This document shows positions 7,783-15,969 of a stretch of 64,000 nt of DNA, one piece after another. How positions within the stretch are numbered: the first letter of the stretch is position 1; every line of letters begins with the position of its first letter. The notes under the pieces are model-generated. The model made no database searches. It was not told the origin of the DNA and saw nothing but the letters and a program-made list of their open reading frames with translations. Source of the stretch: Hallerella sp964397425 (GTDB taxonomy: Bacteria; Fibrobacterota; Fibrobacteria; Fibrobacterales; Fibrobacteraceae); assembly GCA_964397425.1 (NCBI GenBank), contig CAYNID010000007.1, positions 1 through 64,000 of the forward strand, read 5' to 3'. A program made the position numbers and the translations under genes.

Positions 7783-8739
7783 ATGGATTACTTGTATCTT
7801 ATCATCGGATTGGGAATTCTCCTTTTGGGAGCGGAATTTCTCGTGGATTCTTCTGTCGCCATCGCCAAGCGCGCCAAGGTTTCCAGTTTTGTCATCGGTC
7901 TCACTATCGTTGGAATGGGAACGTCTTCTCCTGAGCTTTGCGTTTCGCTGTCGGCTGCTCTTCAGGGGAGCGGTGACGTCGCCATGGGGAACATCGTCGG
8001 TTCCAATATCTGCAACGTGTTTTTGATTTTGGGACTTTCTGTTGTCATCGCGCCTTTCGCCATTCAAAAAAATGTTGTCCGCCGCGACATCCCCTTCAGT
8101 ATTTTGGCCGCCATTTTGCTGCCGTTGCTTCTTTACATTCCCTTTTCGGATTCTGCCGAACGGATCCTTTCCCGCTTTGACGGCATTCTGTTGTTGATTT
8201 TATTCTTCGCCTATATCGCCTTTACTGTTGTCATGAGCCGCAAGCAACCTTCGTCGGACGAAGCGACTTCGCGGCTGAGCGGAAAGCCCGTGATGCTTCT
8301 CGTTTTCATCGCCCTGATTTCGCTGGGTGGACTTGTCGGTGGCGGAAAGCTCTTCCTTTATGCCGCGGAAAATTTGGCGAAGGCGTGGGGAATGAGCGAT
8401 GCCGTCATTGCGATTACGGTTGTCGCCGTGGGAACGTCCCTTCCGGAACTGATTACGTCTGTGGTCGCCGCGCTCAAGAAAAATTCGGATTTGGCTCTGG
8501 GGAATGTCATCGGATCGAATGTGTTCAACATCCTGTTCATCCTCGGTCTTTCTTCGACGGTCAAACCGCTTGTCACCACGGGCATCCGGTTCGAAGATTT
8601 TGCCGTGATGATTTTTGCCGCCCTTTGTACATTCTTAGTGGCGTTCACCTTCCGCAAACGGTATTTTGACCGCGTCGAAGGCATTCTGTTTCTTTTGTGC
8701 TATGTCGGTTATACGGCGTATCTCCTGCTTCGCGCCTGA
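7783..8739 (+). CDS. Calcium/sodium antiporter of the CaCA family (YrbG-like)
   Basis: 318 residues, ten or so membrane helices. The two alpha-repeats of the family are clear: GMGTSSPELCVS near residue 45 and AVGTSLPELITS near 215, each followed by a GNIVGSN or GNVIGSN word. It exchanges Na+ (or H+) for Ca2+ across the inner membrane. The frame stays open upstream, but those codons lie in rnpB and its terminator, so the ATG at 7783 is chosen. No Shine-Dalgarno sequence is present, and the start is 23 nt from a strong terminator stem: it needs either its own promoter there or read-through. Confidence 0.9.
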   Translation: MDYLYLIIGLGILLLGAEFLVDSSVAIAKRAKVSSFVIGLTIVGMGTSSPELCVSLSAALQGSGDVAMGNIVGSNICNVFLILGLSVVIAPFAIQKNVVRRDIPFSILAAILLPLLLYIPFSDSAERILSRFDGILLLILFFAYIAFTVVMSRKQPSSDEATSRLSGKPVMLLVFIALISLGGLVGGGKLFLYAAENLAKAWGMSDAVIAITVVAVGTSLPELITSVVAALKKNSDLALGNVIGSNVFNILFILGLSSTVKPLVTTGIRFEDFAVMIFAALCTFLVAFTFRKRYFDRVEGILFLLCYVGYTAYLLLRA

Positions 8740-8753
8740 AAGGGAAAAGTGCA

Positions 8754-9308
8754 ATGATTTTGTCTGCTGATGCGCCGCTGACGAATCGGGTCAAAGCCAA
8801 AGGCGTTCTTTCGTGGGAAGAGTTGAAAACCTATGTCGCCGCGCTTCCTTACCGACGGACGGCCTATCCCGGAGATATTTCCCTTGTGATTTCCGAAGGT
8901 TGCGGAACGTGCAGCGGAAAACATGCCGTTTTGGCGGAAATCGCCCGGGAGAATGCGATTCCGAATGTGCGCCTGATGGTGTCCATTTTTCAAATGAATG
9001 GGGAAAGCCATCCGATTCTCCGGGAAATTTTGGAAGATTCCCGCCTGAACTACATTCCCGAGGCGCACTGTTATTTGCTAGAAAACGGTCGGATGGTCGA
9101 TTGTACGCGGAAGGGAAGCTTCACTTCGGATTTTGAACGGCGCATCTTGGATTCCCGGGAATTGTTCCATCCGGAAAACGTCGCCGCCGAAAAGACCGCT
9201 TATCATCGGCATTTCTTGGAAAAGTGGCGCAAAGCGCAAGCTTTGCCCTATGCGTTTGAAGATCTGTGGCGCATCCGAGAGCGTTGCATCGGGCTGCTTT
9301 CGAAATGA
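8754..9308 (+). CDS. Transglutaminase-like protein of unknown function
   Basis: 184 residues from the ATG at 8754, preceded by AGGGAAAA at a suitable distance; it begins 14 nt after the antiporter stop. The segment EGCGTCSGKHAVLAEIA resembles the catalytic-cysteine helix of the transglutaminase fold. AHCYLLENGRMVDCTRK downstream could supply the histidine and aspartate in the right order and spacing. There is no signal peptide, so it should be cytoplasmic. The fold assignment is from motif reading; substrate unknown. It is probably co-transcribed with the antiporter. Confidence 0.6.
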   Translation: MILSADAPLTNRVKAKGVLSWEELKTYVAALPYRRTAYPGDISLVISEGCGTCSGKHAVLAEIARENAIPNVRLMVSIFQMNGESHPILREILEDSRLNYIPEAHCYLLENGRMVDCTRKGSFTSDFERRILDSRELFHPENVAAEKTAYHRHFLEKWRKAQALPYAFEDLWRIRERCIGLLSK

Positions 9309-9330
9309 AACATCCTGCCGGGCGCGGGGT

Positions 9331-11508
9331 TCAAAGAAATTCAAACAGGATGATTCCGGGGACTTTTCCAGAACCTTTCCACGATTCCAGGTATTCGTCG
9401 AGGGAATGGTCTAGGACTTTTTCGAATTTGTAAGAGGCGTCCCGCAGCACGGGAATTTGTCCGTTGTCCAAAATCAAGAAGCCCACGTGGAAGGTGTCCA
9501 ACGTTTTTATCCGGCTGACAAAGCCGATTCCCAAGATGGTCTTTTTCCCTTGCCAGGGCGTTTTGGCGAAGGCTAGCGCTTTTTCGAATGGCTGGTAACG
9601 CAGGTGGAGGGTCGGATCCGCTTTTTGTAAAGGGATTTTTTTGTCCGCGAAAAATTTTTTCTTGGGAAGGATGCGCGTTTCAAATGTGTCGCCGGGCATG
9701 GGCAGCTGACGGGCGAAGATTCCTTCGCCTATCCAATCTTCGACAAAATAATGCTTGCGGAATTTATACGCAATTTCTCCATTTAAATAGCGGAGCTTTT
9801 GGAGAGTTGAAAATAGGCTGTCTTCGTTTGGACTTTTTGCCAACGCCAACACGTGTTCCAAGTAGGTGACGCAATCCAGAGAATCCAAATTTGCGAACGG
9901 CTTTGGTTCTGTCGTGTCCAAATATCCTTCACCGGTTGGTCCTAAAAGATAGGGGTTTCCCAGCAGTTCACGGGAAAAGAACCGGAGCCTGTTTTCTAAG
10001 CCGGAAACGGATTCTCCCCGGATGTAAAGTTCCCGCATCTTCAACAGGGACGCGTAACCGCTGTTTGCGTTGCGGTAAATGACGGACCAGATGGAATCCA
10101 ACGCGTTTCGGCTTGTGTTGTCCGGAATTTTTCCGGTTTGATTCAGATAAGTGGCGACGACAAGAGTGTCACCGTCGATGGTGGGAATGTATCCGACGAG
10201 TCCGTGCGCTTCGTTGATGAATCCCGTTTTGAATCGGATTCTGTTCCCGTTTTCAAGTCCTTGAAAGCGTTTTGCTCCGCTGCCGACTCCGGGAGACGCG
10301 AAACTCCGGATATAAAAGGCTCCTTTGGGATGCCTTGCCATTTTGGCCAGCATTTCGGTGATGGCGCTGGGTTTCAATTTGTTTTTCGGAGAAAGTCCGC
10401 AGCCGTCATAAAGAAGAAAATCATCGGGAGAAATTTTGAGTGAAGTCAAGAAATCCCGGACGCCGCGGATGCCGTTTTCGACGTTTCCCGTTCCGAATTT
10501 GGTGGCGGCGAAATTCCGGAAAAGCGTTTCGGCGTGCAGGTTCTGACTCCGTTGGTTGATTTCATCGAGAAAGCTCAACAGCGGAGTTCCTTTGATGGTG
10601 AATGCGTGGATTTCCATGCCGGCCTGTTGCAGGGAATCTTCCCTGACAAAAAGTCCCTTTTCGCGGAGCGCCTTTAAAAAGGCGACTTGAAAATAGCGGT
10701 TGGGATTCCGGACGGGAATTGCAAACGAAGTTTCGGGAACTTTTTCGCCAATCGTTCCGGTGATTTCTAAAACGGGTTCTTCGGCGGGCAGCGCATAGCG
10801 CCATTTGCGCTTTTTGCCTTTGACCGTGAGGAGGGAGTTTTTCACCCGGACGTAGCCCAAGTCCGGTTCTATGGATACCGTGGCGGTATCGCCAATCTTT
10901 TCCCCCGGAGACAATCGGACTAAAGCGCAGTTGTCGTTGAATTCAAGCGGGGTGATTTCTGCGCCATACCAGGAATTGAAGTAATTGGGCCGCCAATGTT
11001 CGGGCTTTCGCGGGCCGGAAAAGTAGTTTGTGTCCAATTCCATGCGGATGAGGAGAGAATCGATTCCCTTGGAGCGGATGGAATCTGCGAAATGGCGCAA
11101 AACATAAAGCGGTTCTGAAAAGTAACGGGCGGAAATGTTCGGATCGCCTTCGCCGCGCAACCGGAGAACGCCCTGGAACGTTTTGCCGGAGACGATTCCG
11201 TGCAGATGGACCGAAGTCTTCGCGCGGAAATCGAGTGGGAAAAAATCCAAGGCGGCTGCCGTCGTGACCGTTTTCAGGGTGCTCGCCGGAGTGAATAAAG
11301 AATCCGCGTTGAATGAAAGCAACTGCTTGCCCGAATGCAACGAACGGATGGATATTCCGAACATGGAACCGGGAACCATAGAATCGGCGATGGTGCGGTA
11401 ATCTTCGGCAGACAGATACGGCTTTGGGGAAAATGTGGCGGAGTCCGCCGGCGCGGCGTTTACGGTCGCGGCGAAAAGCGATAAAATGCCGAGGAGGAGC
11501 GCTTTCAT
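9331..11508 (-). CDS. dacB: PBP4-type D-Ala-D-Ala carboxypeptidase fused to a DUF1460 domain
   Basis: 725 residues from the ATG at 11508, chosen because it gives a good signal peptide (MKALLLGILSLFAATVNA) and an ATGA overlap with aroA. Residues about 25-480 are a peptidase S13 domain: SxxK as STLK at 76-79, second motif DGCGLSPKN (S373-N376), and KTG at 427-429. Residues about 490-725 match DUF1460, an amidase-like NlpC/P60-related fold, with the probable nucleophile Cys546 in DSLDCVTYLE. The protein should act in the periplasm, cutting the D-Ala-D-Ala bond and perhaps another stem-peptide or muramyl-amide bond. DUF1460 is usually a separate protein, so the fusion is notable. Confidence 0.88.
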   Translation of the reverse strand: MKALLLGILSLFAATVNAAPADSATFSPKPYLSAEDYRTIADSMVPGSMFGISIRSLHSGKQLLSFNADSLFTPASTLKTVTTAAALDFFPLDFRAKTSVHLHGIVSGKTFQGVLRLRGEGDPNISARYFSEPLYVLRHFADSIRSKGIDSLLIRMELDTNYFSGPRKPEHWRPNYFNSWYGAEITPLEFNDNCALVRLSPGEKIGDTATVSIEPDLGYVRVKNSLLTVKGKKRKWRYALPAEEPVLEITGTIGEKVPETSFAIPVRNPNRYFQVAFLKALREKGLFVREDSLQQAGMEIHAFTIKGTPLLSFLDEINQRSQNLHAETLFRNFAATKFGTGNVENGIRGVRDFLTSLKISPDDFLLYDGCGLSPKNKLKPSAITEMLAKMARHPKGAFYIRSFASPGVGSGAKRFQGLENGNRIRFKTGFINEAHGLVGYIPTIDGDTLVVATYLNQTGKIPDNTSRNALDSIWSVIYRNANSGYASLLKMRELYIRGESVSGLENRLRFFSRELLGNPYLLGPTGEGYLDTTEPKPFANLDSLDCVTYLEHVLALAKSPNEDSLFSTLQKLRYLNGEIAYKFRKHYFVEDWIGEGIFARQLPMPGDTFETRILPKKKFFADKKIPLQKADPTLHLRYQPFEKALAFAKTPWQGKKTILGIGFVSRIKTLDTFHVGFLILDNGQIPVLRDASYKFEKVLDHSLDEYLESWKGSGKVPGIILFEFL

Positions 11509-12845
11509 TCTTCTGCGGGTGAGTTGAAGGAATTTCCAGTCAAAGCGGAAAGGTCGCTCCAGTATTCCGGGTACGTCTTTTTCACGCAAAGAGGCTCCCG
11601 GATGACGATGGAATTTTCGTTTTGAATGCCGAATGCGACGAGGCTCATGCACATGGCCATGCGGTGGTCATCATAAGTATCGAATTCCGCGGGCGAGAGT
11701 GTTTCTGGAGGAACAATCGTGATGGAATCGTCCGTGGTGAAGACCTGTGCGCCTGTTTTTCGGAGTTCCGTTGCCATGGCCGCTATCCGGTCTGTTTCTT
11801 TGACTTTCCAACTGTGGATTCCGCGGATTCTGCTTTTCCCGTTGGCGAAAAGGCAAAGGGCGGCGACGGTCATTGCGGCATCGGGAATGGCGGAAAGATC
11901 CTTGTCGATGGCGCGGAGGGGGAAGGTTTTCTCCCGGCATTCCACAAAGCCTTTGCCATAAGCGACATCGGCTCCCATCTCTTGCAAGACTTCCGCGAAG
12001 TGGATGTCGCCCTGCAAACTGTTCTTGTCGATACCTTCAACGCGGACAGGCCCTTTGGCGATGGCTGCCGCCGCCAAGGCGTAGCTGGCCGAAGACGCGT
12101 CGCCTTCAATGTCGTAATCTTCGGGCGAATGATATCCTGTATTGGGAACGAAAAATCGTTGAAAATGGTCGTTCTCCACCCGGACGCCGAACTGTTCCAT
12201 CATGCGGATGGTCATGGTGACATAGGGCTTTGAAATCAGTTCCCCATCCACTTCGATGGAAAGGGGCTTTTGCATACAGGGAGCGGCGAGCAAAATAGCG
12301 GTCAAATATTGGCTGGAAACATTCCCTTTGATTCGCAATGGTCCGCCAGAAAGGCCCGAGGCGTGGACGTTTATCGGAGGAAAACCCTCTTTTTCCGCAT
12401 AATCAATTTTCGCTCCGATTTGTTGCAAGGCGTTGACCAAATCGCGGATGGGGCGTTCTTTCATGCGTTCCACGCCCGTCAACGAGAAATCTCCAGATCC
12501 AAGCGAGATGGCCGCCGTTAAAAATCGGATGGATGTGCCGGAATTCCCCACAAAAATGTTCGCCCCGGTTGACGGAAATGTTCCGCTTTGCCCCGAGACG
12601 GTGACGGTATTGTCTCCGATGTCACCGAGAACGTTTACGCCGAGATGTTCCCGAAGGGCGCGGACCATGTAGATGGTGTCGTCGCTCCACAAAAGATGGT
12701 GCAGCCGTGTTTTTCCGCGGGAAAGGGCCGCGAGAATCAAAGCCCGGTTGGTGATGCTCTTTGAACCGGGCAATCGGAGAATGCCTTGAATTTGCTTCAA
12801 AGCGGGAATTTTTAAAAAAGTCGAATTTGGGTGTGGCGCATTCAT
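11505..12845 (-). CDS. aroA: 3-phosphoshikimate 1-carboxyvinyltransferase (EPSP synthase)
   Basis: 446 residues. It joins shikimate-3-phosphate and PEP in the aromatic amino-acid pathway. Family motifs are LPGSKSITNRALILAAL at the N terminus, GNSGTSIRFLTA in the middle and DDHRMAMCMSLVAFG near the C terminus. I take the ATG at 12845 rather than the TTG one codon upstream. A perfect TAnnTTTG element ends 5 nt before this ATG and no ribosome-binding site is present, so the message is probably leaderless. It is the first gene of a two-gene unit with the PBP4 fusion. Confidence 0.96.
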   Translation of the reverse strand: MNAPHPNSTFLKIPALKQIQGILRLPGSKSITNRALILAALSRGKTRLHHLLWSDDTIYMVRALREHLGVNVLGDIGDNTVTVSGQSGTFPSTGANIFVGNSGTSIRFLTAAISLGSGDFSLTGVERMKERPIRDLVNALQQIGAKIDYAEKEGFPPINVHASGLSGGPLRIKGNVSSQYLTAILLAAPCMQKPLSIEVDGELISKPYVTMTIRMMEQFGVRVENDHFQRFFVPNTGYHSPEDYDIEGDASSASYALAAAAIAKGPVRVEGIDKNSLQGDIHFAEVLQEMGADVAYGKGFVECREKTFPLRAIDKDLSAIPDAAMTVAALCLFANGKSRIRGIHSWKVKETDRIAAMATELRKTGAQVFTTDDSITIVPPETLSPAEFDTYDDHRMAMCMSLVAFGIQNENSIVIREPLCVKKTYPEYWSDLSALTGNSFNSPAEE

Positions 12846-12850
12846 CAATT

Positions 12851-12858
12851 CAAATTTA
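12851..12858 (-). promoter_or_regulatory. TAnnTTTG promoter element of aroA
   Basis: The minus strand reads TAAATTTG, then AATTG, then ATG. Using the rnpB calibration, transcription starts about 2 nt before the start codon. Only 43 bp separate the aroA and cyclic-nucleotide-binding start codons, which are divergent. Confidence 0.65.
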
Positions 12859-12888
12859 GATTAAAAGCGAAAAATGACGAGGTCCCCC

Positions 12889-13362
12889 ATGGAACAAATC
12901 CGTAAAGATTCACCGACAGAAGCCTTGTTGACATCGGAAATATTCAAGGATGTTAAACAGGAATGCATTGAAAAACTCGATGAAATCTTATCGCGCAAGG
13001 AATTGAAAAAAGGAGAAATCCTGATTGAAGAAGGTACGGTAAGTTCAAAATTTTACGTGGTGGAACGCGGGGATATCGAAGTGTATTTCTCGGTTCCCGG
13101 CCAGAGGAGCTTTTTGGAGGCTTGCCGGTTGAAAGTGGGTTCCGTTGTCGGAGAAATGGCCCTTTTGGAAGACGATGTGCATTCGGCACGGGTCGTCGCC
13201 AAAACGCAAGCGAGTGTCATTCAAATCGACAGCAAGGCGTTTTTGCTTTTTTTGGAAAATCATCCCGAAGTCGGTTTTGGCGTCATGCGGAATCTGGCGA
13301 AAATCATCAGCAACCGTTTGCGTTACACGGACCAGTTTGTCCGGCATTTTGCGGCGAATTGA
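12889..13362 (+). CDS. Stand-alone cyclic-nucleotide-binding domain protein
   Basis: 157 residues from the ATG at 12889, which has GAGG about 6 nt upstream; an ATG at 12874 is possible but lacks a site. It is a Crp-type beta-roll, with the phosphate-binding cassette VGEMALLEDDVHSARVVAK and a C-terminal helix. There is no helix-turn-helix and no attached enzyme domain, so it is not a transcription factor by itself. It may relay a nucleotide signal to a partner protein, or have lost ligand binding. Divergent from aroA; nothing else suggests a pathway. Confidence 0.8.
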   Translation: MEQIRKDSPTEALLTSEIFKDVKQECIEKLDEILSRKELKKGEILIEEGTVSSKFYVVERGDIEVYFSVPGQRSFLEACRLKVGSVVGEMALLEDDVHSARVVAKTQASVIQIDSKAFLLFLENHPEVGFGVMRNLAKIISNRLRYTDQFVRHFAAN

Positions 13363-13399
13363 AATTTCGGTGAACTTGAACAGATGCGTGTCTGGAGGC

Positions 13400-13560
13400 G
13401 CTGGGGAGATTCTGTCTGCGCCGCCTTTTTCCGTCCCAACCGTGCAAACTTCACCCACGGCAGAAAAGGCTTTCGTGCAAACCCCATCACCGGGAGCTTC
13501 CCGTCCACAGCACCAATTCCGAATTGTACATTTCTCATTCCTCATTATAAATGATGAATG
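13400..13560 (-). repeat. Dispersed intergenic repeat, copy B (inverted)
   Basis: Read on the minus strand: a GGAATGAGAAAT / AATTCGGAATT leader (13519-13560), then AAGCTCCCGG, GATGGGGTTTGC, ACGAAAGCCTTTTCTGC and GGTGAAGTTTGCACGGTT (13441-13500), then a purine-rich tail. The word order matches copies C and D. It fills most of the 266-nt gap between the cyclic-nucleotide-binding gene and gpmA. A frame through it (starting MGFARKPFLPW) resembles frames in copy D, but I take this as a by-product of nucleotide similarity. Confidence 0.7.
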
Positions 13561-13581
13561 AGAAAAAATTTCGGAGCAAAA

Positions 13582-13607
13582 GAAAAACCGCCCCAAAGGA
13601 CGGCTTT
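13582..13607 (-). terminator. Terminator of gpmA
   Basis: On the minus strand, AAAGCCGTCC pairs with GGGCGGTTTT around a short loop, and the T tract continues beyond the stem. It stands about 22 nt after the gpmA stop codon. Confidence 0.75.
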
Positions 13608-13628
13608 CCGTGTACGGAAAAGGATGTT

Positions 13629-14378
13629 TTACTTTTTCGCACCTTGATTTTTTACGGCGTTGATTTTGGCGTTGATGGCGTCTTGATCGCCCAGATAGTG
13701 GTGTTCGACAGGTTTGAAATTGTCGTCGAGAGTGTAAACCAGAGGAACTCCCGTCGGGATGTTCAAGCCGATAATTTCTTCGTCGGAAATGTTGTCCAGG
13801 TACTTCACCAGGGCGCGGAGAGAGTTTCCGTGCGCAGCGATGAGGACTTTCTTTCCGGCGGCGACGTCTTTCTTTATCACGTTTTCCCAATAGGGGACGA
13901 CGCGGTCAATTGTAATCTTGAGGGATTCGGTGAGCGGAAGAATCGCCGGATCTTCTGCGGCGTATTTCGCTTCTTTGCGGGGATTGCGCGGATCGTCTTC
14001 TTCAAGAGCCGGCGGGGTGATGTCAAAGGATCGACGCCAAATTTTCACCTGGTCTTCGCCGTACTTTTCGGCTGTTTCGGACTTGTTCAGTCCCTGCAAT
14101 GCGCCGTAATGACGTTCGTTGAGGCGCCAGTTTTTGATGACCGGAATCCATTCGAGGTCCATTTCTTCCAGAACGTGATTGCAGGTGTGGATGGCACGTT
14201 TGAGATAGGAAGTGTAGGCAATGTCAAAAGAGAAACCTTCTTTCTTCAGCTGTTGGCCGCCGAGTTTTGCTTCTTTGTGGCCCGTTTCGGAAAGATCGGG
14301 ATCGCTCCAGCCGGTGAACAGGTTCTTGAGGTTCCATTCGGATTCGCCGTGGCGAATGAGGACAAGTTTGTAGCTCAT
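13629..14378 (-). CDS. gpmA: 2,3-bisphosphoglycerate-dependent phosphoglycerate mutase
   Basis: 249 residues from the ATG at 14378, the normal length for GpmA; the frame extends upstream to 14432 but AAGGAAA just before 14378 and the family N terminus MSYKLVLIRHGESEWN settle the start. The phosphorylated histidine is in RHGESEWN, and the second histidine is in AHGNSLRAL. It interconverts 3- and 2-phosphoglycerate in glycolysis. A near-match TATATTTT at about 14413-14420 is the likely promoter, giving a leader of about 30 nt. Confidence 0.96.
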   Translation of the reverse strand: MSYKLVLIRHGESEWNLKNLFTGWSDPDLSETGHKEAKLGGQQLKKEGFSFDIAYTSYLKRAIHTCNHVLEEMDLEWIPVIKNWRLNERHYGALQGLNKSETAEKYGEDQVKIWRRSFDITPPALEEDDPRNPRKEAKYAAEDPAILPLTESLKITIDRVVPYWENVIKKDVAAGKKVLIAAHGNSLRALVKYLDNISDEEIIGLNIPTGVPLVYTLDDNFKPVEHHYLGDQDAINAKINAVKNQGAKK

Positions 14379-14533
14379 GGTATTTTCCTTATGAAAAAAA
14401 GGTTTTGCAGGGAAAATATAGAAATTATCCATTTGAAATCCACTTGCCTTGAATAAAAGAAAGGTCTTCGGGGAGTGGAAACGTGCGCTTGCCGCAAAGG
14501 GTTGATGCTTGGAAAGAGGCGGACGGAATATAT

Positions 14534-14541
14534 TAAATTTG
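14534..14541 (+). promoter_or_regulatory. TAnnTTTG promoter element of the aminopeptidase P gene
   Basis: TAAATTTG, then AACGC, then ATG at 14547: the same 5-nt spacing as aroA and metG. It supports the ATG at 14547 as the true start, since codons further upstream would lie ahead of the transcript. Confidence 0.65.
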
Positions 14542-14546
14542 AACGC

Positions 14547-15923
14547 ATGAATCGCTATTCAAGGGTTTTTATCAAGCCGGCTGTCGAAAAACCGGCGGCA
14601 GAAATTTATCGCCATCGCCGGGCCGCCTTGTTGCAGAAGCTCGATACGGTGGGCGTCTTTTGCGGCGTGAACCGTGAACCGGGAACAGAAGAAGTCTTTG
14701 TCCAAACGTGGAACAAGATGATTCAGGAACCGGCGTTTTTGTATTTGACGGGAATCAACCAGGCCGGATGCAAGATGATTTTGGATCCGCTGGCAGAAAA
14801 TCCGGATGACAGGGAAGTTCTCTTTCTGCCAAAAAAAGATTCCGCCAAGGAATTCTGGACTGGGGAAAAATTGGGCTTTTCGGACGAAGGCGTTGACGCG
14901 TTGCGGACGCTCACCGGATTTCGGAACATTTTGCCCGAAGCGTCTTTTTGGGATTTTTTGACGGAACTTGTCGAACGGCGAAAATGCAAGACCGTCAAGG
15001 CGTTTTATTGGGAGTTTTCCACGGAAGCGGGAATCAGGTGCGTTGCCGAAGACCACAATGCGCAATTCGCTTCGGAACTCAAACGGCGTTTGCCGGAAAA
15101 CATTGCAGTGGAAAGCCTTGCCCAAGAGCATCTGGACAAACGGGTCGTTCTCGACGCTTCACAACTTTCGGATGCGCGCCGGGCCGTTGCCTGGACAAAA
15201 AAAGCCTTTTGCGAGTTTTTGAAAAATCTGAAAAGCTTCAAGACGGAACGCGATGCGCAACTCTTCTTGGATTACAGAATGCAAGTGCAAAGTGACGGCG
15301 ATTTGGCGTTCCCGACCATCATGGCTTGTGGAAAAAACGCCTGCTGCCTCCATTATGTGAAGAATGATGAAAAGCTGGAAGCGGGCAAGCTCCTGCTGAT
15401 GGATTTTGGAATTCGGGCGGGGACTCTGCACAGCGACATTTCGAGAACGATTCCGGTGAATGGAAAATTTGATCCGCTGCAACGGATATTGTATTCGATC
15501 GTCCTCGATGCGCAGAAATTCCATGCGAAAAACGTCCGTCCCGGAGAAAAACTCGTCGATTTGGACCGCGCCGTATGGGATTACATTTTGAAGGAGCTGG
15601 AAAGTCGCCTGGTCTCCGCCGGGGGCCGTTATCGGCTGCTTTACGATGTTCGTCCTCATGGCGTGAGCCATTTGATTGGGGAACAGATTCACGAGGGCGA
15701 TCCGTTTCGGCTTTACATGCAAAAGCCCCTGGAACCGGGAATGCTGTTGTCCAATGAACCGGGCCTTTATGGGCATTTCGAACTGGAAGTCTCCGGAATC
15801 CGCTACAAGGAAGATGTGGGCATCCGCATCGAAAACGACCTGCTCGTGACCGATTCCGGCTGCGAAGACATTTCGGCGGATATTCCCAAGGAAATCGAAG
15901 AACTGGAAGGCCTTCTTGCGTGA
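14547..15923 (+). CDS. pepP: Xaa-Pro aminopeptidase (aminopeptidase P, M24B)
   Basis: 458 residues. It removes the N-terminal residue next to proline. An N-terminal non-catalytic domain (to about 175) precedes the pita-bread domain. Metal ligands are visible: two aspartates in LLMDFGIRAGTLHSDISRT, a histidine in RPHGVSHLIGEQIHEGD, and glutamates in MLLSNEPGLY and YKEDVGIRIEND. The frame extends to 14475, but a TAnnTTTG element 5 nt before 14547 argues that the message begins there and is leaderless. No signal peptide, so cytoplasmic. Confidence 0.92.
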   Translation: MNRYSRVFIKPAVEKPAAEIYRHRRAALLQKLDTVGVFCGVNREPGTEEVFVQTWNKMIQEPAFLYLTGINQAGCKMILDPLAENPDDREVLFLPKKDSAKEFWTGEKLGFSDEGVDALRTLTGFRNILPEASFWDFLTELVERRKCKTVKAFYWEFSTEAGIRCVAEDHNAQFASELKRRLPENIAVESLAQEHLDKRVVLDASQLSDARRAVAWTKKAFCEFLKNLKSFKTERDAQLFLDYRMQVQSDGDLAFPTIMACGKNACCLHYVKNDEKLEAGKLLLMDFGIRAGTLHSDISRTIPVNGKFDPLQRILYSIVLDAQKFHAKNVRPGEKLVDLDRAVWDYILKELESRLVSAGGRYRLLYDVRPHGVSHLIGEQIHEGDPFRLYMQKPLEPGMLLSNEPGLYGHFELEVSGIRYKEDVGIRIENDLLVTDSGCEDISADIPKEIEELEGLLA

Positions 15924-15969
15924 TTCCGTAAAATAGCTATCTTTTCTGCAACCATTTCAAGAGTTTACG

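Noticed and set aside
13323..13538. Small protein frames (MGFARKPFLPW and similar) inside the dispersed repeat copies
   Set aside because: The frames are not kept in the same form across the four copies and have no ribosome-binding sites; protein likeness follows from DNA likeness.
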